From assembly GCA_025526935.1 (NCBI GenBank), contig JAHLKD010000024.1:248001-312000 (forward strand): a stretch of 64,000 bases of DNA, given 5' to 3'. This DNA comes from Cladochytrium replicatum (lineage: Eukaryota; Chytridiomycota; Chytridiomycetes; Cladochytriales; Cladochytriaceae). This document shows, piece by piece, positions 58,470 through 64,000 of this stretch. The notes below the pieces were generated by a model. The model was not told the origin of the DNA, made no database searches, and saw nothing but the letters and a program-made list of their open reading frames with translations. Positions within the stretch are counted from its first letter, which is position 1, and the number at the start of each line of letters is the position of its first letter. The position numbers were made by a program, and so were the translations under genes.

Positions 58470-58892
58470 CGACTACCATATTCACCAGTCACCAACTCAT
58501 TCATATCTTGCCTGGGAAAATAGACTGATGTGCTTCGGTATCGCTGCTACGAATTCTGCCATTGCCGGTGGCCGAAACTGGCTGACTTATAGCCCTTCCA
58601 AAATTTTACAAAATAATAAGAGGACACAGTCACCTTGTATCATTATGCTCCACCACGTATCAGTTGATATTCATAATGTTGCGATCACGGTGCATCGTTT
58701 AGAAGCATTAATGGACCCGGAACCTCAATTTCATTCCTGTTTTCGAGGTTTCGCCGGTCGGTCAAGTTCGTTAGGCCATAGTTGCTGTAAATTTGGGTAG
58801 GTGAAAATTTTCTTGTTTGCTATGTGTGCAATTGCCTTAAATAGCGGCATGACCCTCTTCGGATCACCTCATCACAGTCCTTGTGTAGGAGA

Positions 58893-58923
58893 TATTCTCC
58901 TGGGTCAAGATGGCTGACTTGGA
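58893..58923 (+). repeat. 31-bp direct repeat, copy 2
   Basis: Second copy, 454 bp downstream of the first and about 60 bp before the ATG of the Zn-cluster gene. One copy may be promoter-proximal; function is unknown. Confidence 0.8.
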
Positions 58924-58984
58924 TCTTCCCAACTCAATCCCATTTTGACACAGAGAATATGCTCCCAACCCACCAAACAAATCC

Positions 58985-60449
58985 ATGGCTGCGCCATTTT
59001 GGCAGACCATCATGGCCCCAACAACCGCGAGTCTCATCCGGCCGGACGGCTCATCAACCGTCGCTTGCGTCTCATGCCTTCTCGCACATGTTCACTCCAC
59101 ATGCGATCTAGAGCTCAGCTCTCCATGTTCCAGCTGTTCTCAAAAGAACAAGAAATGCCTTCGTGCCAGCTCTGCACTTTTACGGCGCATGCAAATCAGC
59201 ACACAACTGAATCGATTGGTGGGAACGGGCTATGTCCACCGAGCAAAGATTACCCGCAACCTCTTTTCGCAAGCTGCGAAGTATAAGTGGTACAGCCGGT
59301 GCTTTCGGATTGATTTGGATCGTATTGGTGTTCAGACGGGACCATACGGGTTGGACGGATCGATTTCGCCCGCGACATATGTAAACCATTCACAGAGGGA
59401 AAAATTGGTTCGGCACTTCCAGGAGATGGTTATGCTGAAGGGGAGGCGAAAGTCTAAATTAGTGCAGTACGTAGCAAACCCATCCACTTTACCTGAGGAA
59501 CGACGCACGCCCGGACGAGAACCGTGCGATGGTGTAGGAAAAAGTACGCCTGAAGAAGCTGCTGACGCTTCGACGTCACAACCACAACCAATCCCGACCA
59601 CGGATAGTACAACCGACAATCGAACAGGCTATGCTCTCAGCAATCAGATCAAAGAGCATGTTTGGCAATGCATGATGGACGTCAGCGAGAGAGCACTCTA
59701 CGGGCCACCAGAGAAAATCGTATGTAACGTAGATTTCGAAAACGAAACGATCGTATTCCGAGTGCCAAGAATCGGAAGACCGAAAGCGGAGACGGACTTC
59801 CCATGGCATCGAATCGAACTTGATCTGAGTCGGGAGAACCGGAAGAGGAAGGATTTAATACGCTCAAGGGTTCTGGCACGTCTGCTGTTGCAAGACGATT
59901 TGGAACCGGAAACTCGACGTGTGTCGGAACAAGAACTGCGATCGATCGAGGAGGCTTCGAATCGCCATTTCAACAATCCGGAACGATTTCGTCATCCCCC
60001 AGCTGTAAGCACGAATCACCGATCATCTTGAAAGGAAATATTTACCATCTGTGCTTCTCAGGAACTTCTTGATCAGCTTCAAGCTAGCGCCTCCCTGCTC
60101 TTCACAAATAATTACCGAGATATTCCACTGAGACCAAAACGGTCTGTCGCGCACAATCGTGCGGTTGATTTTTGGCCTCAGGATGGGATGCTATTTTCGA
60201 TGGACGGTACTGCTCTACTTGCCATGGGTATTGTTTTCCCCAATCCATTTAGAGCTTCGCTTGAAATATGTATTTTGTTCTTTAGGTGTTCTTGCGGAAG
60301 AATACGCCCATCACTGCTGTGAAGGTTCAGGTATTTGGGCTAACGATTGCATTTTGAATTGTTTTGTATTCATCCATTATTTCCCTACAGATTCGATGGT
60401 TGTAGAGGAGGACTACACAAAGTACCCGACCGTAGCAGATCTTGGCTAA
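58985..60449 (+). CDS. Zn2Cys6-like zinc-cluster protein, probable transcription factor
   Basis: Four exons: a long first one from the ATG at 58985 to about 60005, then parts beginning ELLDQLQASASLLF, VLAEEYAHHCCEG and DSMVVEEDYTKY, with the stop at 60447-60449. The N-terminus carries six cysteines as C-x2-C-x8-C-x7-C-x2-C-x6-C (residues about 28-58, with CLLAHVHSTC and CSQKNKKC). Fungal zinc clusters usually have six residues in the first long loop; eight here is atypical, though the AH after the first pair recalls the ERT1/gluconeogenesis subgroup (ACxxCxxAHxxC). Downstream are helical, basic segments (MLKGRRKSKLVQYV, LSRENRKRKDLIRSR) and VLAEEY, without a recognised fungal-specific TF domain. 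DNA binding is inferred from the cysteines. A downstream ATG (MAPTTASL) is an alternative start. Confidence 0.55.
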
Positions 60450-60989
60450 TGTTCTTCAGATACCAATTTCCTCGCTCTTCCCGTCTCCTGTTCATCCTCT
60501 CTGAACAACCTTCTGTTTGAGGGATCAACGTTACTTGCAACAACGCAAACTCACCTTGACTAATTATGGAAAGCCATAAGTGTATTAAAAGCAAAGTCAA
60601 TATTTAGACAAAGCTGGGCCTCCAGTAGCAAATCCGTCCCCCATTGATCTGACCGACTTTTGTTGTTTCCGCTGGGGTTCGGTGCGGCTCGCTCCAGGAA
60701 TGACATTTTGCTGAAGAAAAGTCTTCCTTTGCGATCTCATTAAGCACGTTGGCTTGCATCTTCTCCTCGTGGAGTGAAGCTCATTGAAATCGCTTGAAGT
60801 TCTCTTCCATCGCACGCAATCTTCCACCATTGTTTTGCGTCCAGAGAGATTGAGAGATTGTCGTGGTGCGATTCATGTTGCGTTTTGTGTTTCTCATTTC
60901 GTGAAAAGTTTTTGGTGTGGATTCTTGTTCAGTATCTTCAGCGGCTTTTAGAAGCCCGAATTGTCTCTGGAACAGGTGAAAATTGAAAA
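60450..60989. other. No confident gene
   Basis: Short minus-strand frames only. One begins after a good acceptor (CTTTTCTTCAG near 60710) with MSFLERAAPNPSGNN, 48 codons, but no upstream coding exon was found. Confidence 0.35.
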
Positions 60990-61737
60990 GGGGATCGTTG
61001 GCTTAAGCAGCTTTGGGAGTATTGATTCCAATCACAACGTGTCTGGCTTTGGAAGAAGGATGAAATGGTAGAACCGGAACAATCCCCGAAGTCCGTAGAT
61101 TCGCTGCGAGGTGTTGGATGTATTCTCGGCTCAACAACGGGCTTCTCAAGAACCATCGATTCAAAACTACTCGCGGTTATTTCATAACCAATGCTCAAAG
61201 GAAACATTACAGAGATTGAAGTTATGGGACTCCAATTCCACCTTATTTTGCTTGTTGAAAGAATGCAATCGCAGCCAAGTTTTCTTAACAATCCGTGGGA
61301 ATCAGAGGTCCTCCAACCCGGCAATAGTGGATTTTACGAGTTCGGTGATCACAACTTGACTTGAAGTCGAGTTTAGTAAACTCAGCCCCGTTCCTCTGGT
61401 TATCCCCGCATTGGGTCGACGATCGCAACTCTGGCAGCCTTTTGCGGGGTTTTTGCGTGGAGTTGAAAGTTGGAGGTACAACAATCAAAAGGAAACGTGA
61501 AGTATTTGGTATTGGAGTTGGTAGCGCCCGAGTTGTGTTGGAAAATGGAACTATGAAAGACACACCATCTGAATCCAAGTATTTGGTATTGGAGTTGGTA
61601 GCGCCCGAGTTGTGTTGGAAAATGGAACTATGAAAGACACACCATCTGAATCCACTGACCAGTTCCTGGCCATTGCTCAACAGATTCATTCCCACAACAT
61701 CCAGCACCCGGACACATTTAGACCTAACTTTCAATGA
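60990..61737 (+). pseudogene. Disrupted protein-coding remnant, unidentified
   Basis: Plus-strand coding-like pieces run in order but in different frames or with stops between: VWLWKKDEMVEPEQSPKSVD, GVGCILGSTTGFSRTIDSKL (then a stop), LKGNITEIEVMGLQFHLILL, FLNNPWESEVLQPGNSGFYE, FLWLSPHWVDDRNSGSLLRG, GIGVGSARVVLENGT, and DQFLAIAQQIHSHNIQHPDT up to the stop at 61735-61737. The 77-bp tandem duplication shifts the frame between the last two pieces; with a single copy they would be continuous. The family was not recognised. Some breaks may be introns (for example after YEF, GTGATC to CTCAG), but not all. Confidence 0.45.
61501..61654 (+). repeat. Perfect 77-bp tandem duplication
   Basis: Two identical 77-bp units lie head to tail, 61501-61577 and 61578-61654, each starting agtatttggtattggag and ending tctgaatcca. 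The length is not a multiple of three. Identity of the copies suggests a recent event or an assembly artefact. Confidence 0.97.
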
Positions 61738-62513
61738 GACCAGCTGTCACCAGCAATCTTCTGTTGAAGGAGTGCGATATCCGCTCTGAGACCGCTTTGT
61801 TCAGCGGCTAGCTCTTCTTCCATACTTCGGCGGTCCTTCACATTAGTATTGCACTTGCCCGCGCTCAGCTTGAAGTCCCGAGACATTCTTTGAATGGGCG
61901 TCGCGTCGCGCTCTTCCTTGGGCTGCGAATTGCAGTCCAGAGACTTCTTTCGTGTGAGCAATTTTCTGCTCCACACGCACCGCTTGCAGCTCCTCTCGCA
62001 GGCTGAGACATCCTTTTCACGAGAGCGGCCGTCTTCTGCAACCTTCTGTTGAAGGAGTGTGATATCCGCTGCTTGACCGGTTCGCTCAGTGTCCAGCTCC
62101 TCTTCCACGCTTTTGATGTCCATTAGATGAGTATCGCGTGCTTCTGTGAGCTTTGATTTCATTTCCGAGACATACTTCGAGTGAGCACGCTGTAAATCGG
62201 CGAGTTTCACTTGAAATGCAGAGAATCCCTTTGCGTGAGCAATGCGCTGCTCCATGAGTTCAGCGTCCAGCAGTTTGACCTCCTTTGAGTTAGCTTCGCT
62301 CACGTCGGTTATATCCGCCCGCATTGCGGCAACGAACTTGCAGTCCGCAGTTCGCTCTTTGTAGACGTGCTTCGAATGAGCAGTACGTTCATCAGCAAGC
62401 TCCGCCTTTGTTCTCGAGGTTTGCGCACCTTCGCGCATCACGAGAGAGCTGTGTGGAGATCTAGCGAGATGGGCTGCTAGCCATCCAGTAGGAAGTACGA
62501 GATTGTATGACAC
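61731..62513 (-). CDS. Coiled-coil repeat ORF, frame-disturbed
   Basis: An open frame of 260 codons; the first ATG is at 62438 (MREGAQTSR). It is almost entirely charged helix built on a recurring AHSKxV unit: ERTAHSKHVYKE, QRIAHAKGFSAF, QRAHSKYVSEMK. A 95-residue repeat is visible: SVEEELDTERTGQAADITLL with QQKVAEDG near 62050-62120 recurs as SMEEELAAEQSGLRADIALL with QQKIAGD near 61760-61830, and the DNA is similar too. Between them (about 61850-62020) the open frame loses the heptad pattern (CERSCKRCVWSRKLL). Another frame keeps it: LREELQAVRVEQKIAHTKEV, then RDAHSKNVSGLQAERG. So two opposite indels seem to have shifted this segment. No family was recognised. Confidence 0.45.
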   Translation of the reverse strand: MSYNLVLPTGWLAAHLARSPHSSLVMREGAQTSRTKAELADERTAHSKHVYKERTADCKFVAAMRADITDVSEANSKEVKLLDAELMEQRIAHAKGFSAFQVKLADLQRAHSKYVSEMKSKLTEARDTHLMDIKSVEEELDTERTGQAADITLLQQKVAEDGRSREKDVSACERSCKRCVWSRKLLTRKKSLDCNSQPKEERDATPIQRMSRDFKLSAGKCNTNVKDRRSMEEELAAEQSGLRADIALLQQKIAGDSWSH

Positions 62514-63242
62514 AATACGTTGTATTCAGCGCAGAGCTAACCAACAGGCAAGATCTGAGGTCAAGCTCTAATACGCCGAACCAACGCTTGACGCGCCGGG
62601 GACTGTCACGAGACACTTGGACAAGGAAGCGTTTAAATAATGGAGGGAATCGGGACTTTGGGAGAGCGTGGAAGGGTGGCGGGCGGTGGGCAGCTATGTT
62701 ATAAAATGATGGAGTCCGGTCCGTATGATTTCATGCACGACGCATGTTCTCTCAATTACAGAACCTCTCTTAAGCTAAAATAATCATTTCGAATTTCTGT
62801 AAGTACCGGTCACAGCTTTTTCCGGTATTCCCGCGATGATGAAAATGGCAGAGTTCGATTCCGACGGTAAAGCGAATATGTATTTTCGCCTTGAATGAAA
62901 TGTAGCTGCATGTTTGAAATGTGAGGTAAAAGAGGGGTTTTCTGTCTCATTATGTTATTGGCGTCACAACTTGATGAAGTTACCCACTGGTACTCATTTC
63001 AGCCAAACCTTTAAATTAAATCCATGTCAATGATTTGAGCTATTAAAACTCCGGTATTTTGGTTGTAATAAGTAGGTGATGATATCCATCAACCGCACTA
63101 CTTGCTCTTTGATCTGCTTTATCTTGATCTCCCCACATCACTCTACGCCACATCAATTGATCCACAACCGCGCGGTTAAGCACCAACCCGCAACGCAAAC
63201 GCAAGAATCCCTTCTTCACCCCACTCGCATCACGTCTCTGAA
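62514..63242. other. Upstream region of TPS1
   Basis: About 730 bp with no coding signal beyond a 65-codon frame. It is A/T-rich in the second half and probably holds the TPS1 promoter and 5' UTR (C/A-rich leader CATCACTCTACGCC in the last 110 bases). Confidence 0.45.
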
Positions 63243-64000
63243 ATGGATCGCTTGGTTGTCGTCTCGAATCGCTTGCCCGTCACTGTCCAGAAGCAGGACA
63301 ATGGTGGTTGGAAAATGTCCATGAGTTCTGGTGGACTGGTGTCCGCTCTTTCTGGTCTCAAGAAGCAAATGGCCTTCAGTTGGATTGGTTGGGTTGGTAA
63401 GTATCTGAGACGGTAATATCCTGTGCCATTATTCATCAGTGGATTTCAGGTCTGGAAATTGCGCCCGAGGAGCGCGAAAAGGTTCGGGAGCAGCTCATGA
63501 ACGAGCATTCGTGCGTTCCCGTCTTCATCAGTGATGATGTTGCGGACAGGCACTACAACGGTTTCTCAAACAGGTGTGAAAAATGCAAGATTTATCACTT
63601 GCCCACCGTCGGCTGAACTTCGCAACTTAGCATTCTTTGGCCGCTTTTCCACTACCACCCAGGAGAAATCAACTTTGATGAAAGCCACTGGGACGGTTAC
63701 ATTGAAGCCAACTCCGCGTTCGCCGACGCGATAGCAATGAACTGTCATGACGGAGACCTTATCTGGATCCAAGATTACCACTTAATGCTGATGCCTGAAA
63801 TGCTTCGCGAACGACTCGCACAAGGTGCTCTGTCGGACGGTACCCCCATCACGAAGAAGTCTGTGCGAATTGGATTTTTTCTCCACACCCCCTTCCCTTC
63901 CTCAGAGATCTATCGTATCTTGCCTGTACGCAAGCGCATTCTCACCGGCGTACTACACTCAGACCTAATTGGTTTCCACACATACGATTACGCTCGCCAT
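63243..64000 (+). CDS. TPS1: Alpha,alpha-trehalose-phosphate synthase, 5' part (runs off the window)
   Basis: Three exons are seen (63243-63397, 63450-63573, 63631 to the window end). The start MDRLVVVSNRLPVTVQ is the GT20 N-terminus. It is followed by SSGGLVSALSGL, FSWIGWVG, ILWPLFHYHPGEINF, GDLIWIQDYHLMLMPEMLRE, VRIGFFLHTPFPSSEIYRIL and HSDLIGFHTYDYARH, all conserved in the UDP-glucose/glucose-6-phosphate site. The enzyme makes trehalose-6-phosphate, the precursor of the fungal stress protectant trehalose. The C-terminal half lies outside the window. Introns are 52 and 57 bp. Confidence 0.95.

Larger units (their letters stand above)
58024..58984. other. Region between LAGLIDADG protein and Zn-cluster gene
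   Basis: No convincing gene. A 127-codon plus frame (58417-58800) reads without a recognised motif. The stretch contains the two copies of a 31-bp direct repeat annotated separately. Confidence 0.45.

Noticed and set aside
1-64000. CRISPR arrays, bacterial operons, prophage or viral genes
   Set aside because: Intron-rich eukaryotic genes throughout; no spaced short repeats or viral hallmark genes were seen.

Overview
The window looks like compact nuclear DNA from a zoosporic (flagellated) fungus, most likely a chytrid or relative. This is inferred from gene content and architecture, not from a database match. Protein genes are dense, on both strands, and cut by many short introns (mostly 49-65 bp, GT-AG, one GC-AG). 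Fungal-type genes (trehalose-6-phosphate synthase, one-polypeptide acetyl-CoA carboxylase, a Zn2Cys6-like protein) sit beside centriole/axoneme genes (CEP135/Bld10-like, CIMIP2/FAM166-like, a large WD40 cilium-type protein), a combination expected of fungi that keep a flagellum.

Layout. 1-1.1 kb: no gene seen. 1.1-5.8 kb, minus strand: DDT/WHIM chromatin protein, H-type ferritin, small coiled-coil protein. 6.0-7.4 kb, plus: multi-pass membrane protein. 9.05-16.4 kb, plus: complete acetyl-CoA carboxylase (9 exons, 2265 aa). 17.8-22.0 kb, plus: gamma-SNAP and a YJU2B/CCDC130 splicing factor, separated by empty stretches. 22.3-29.1 kb, minus: CCA-adding enzyme and a PH + CLU + TPR protein. 29.4-32.3 kb, minus: decayed RecQ helicase gene split by a Ty1/copia integrase fragment on plus. 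33.0-41.9 kb: CEP135-like, TRM5 (minus) and CIMIP2-like. 41.9-51.3 kb: small conserved protein (minus), EAF3/MRG15, RBM18-like protein, large WD40 protein. 51.3-58.0 kb: GSKIP-domain protein, CNDP2-type dipeptidase, F-box protein, and an intronless, probably mitochondrial LAGLIDADG-fold protein. 58.4-62.5 kb: direct repeats, Zn-cluster protein, and decayed sequence with a 77-bp tandem duplication and a frame-disturbed coiled-coil repeat ORF. 63.2 kb to the end: 5' part of TPS1.

Themes. Several gene pairs are head-to-head with very short gaps (35, 75, 117 and 252 bp between start codons) and others converge within 60-110 bp. Three cilium/basal-body genes lie within about 18 kb. Chromatin and RNA genes (DDT/WHIM, EAF3, YJU2B, RBM18, CCA enzyme, TRM5) are interspersed without an obvious shared pathway. 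The observation most worth following is the nuclear LAGLIDADG protein: it has two motif-bearing halves, both with the catalytic acid replaced, an apparent mitochondrial presequence and a long Arg/Gly-rich tail. This suggests an organellar RNA-binding or splicing role rather than DNA cleavage. All exon structures were worked out by eye from reading frame and splice signals; no search was run.
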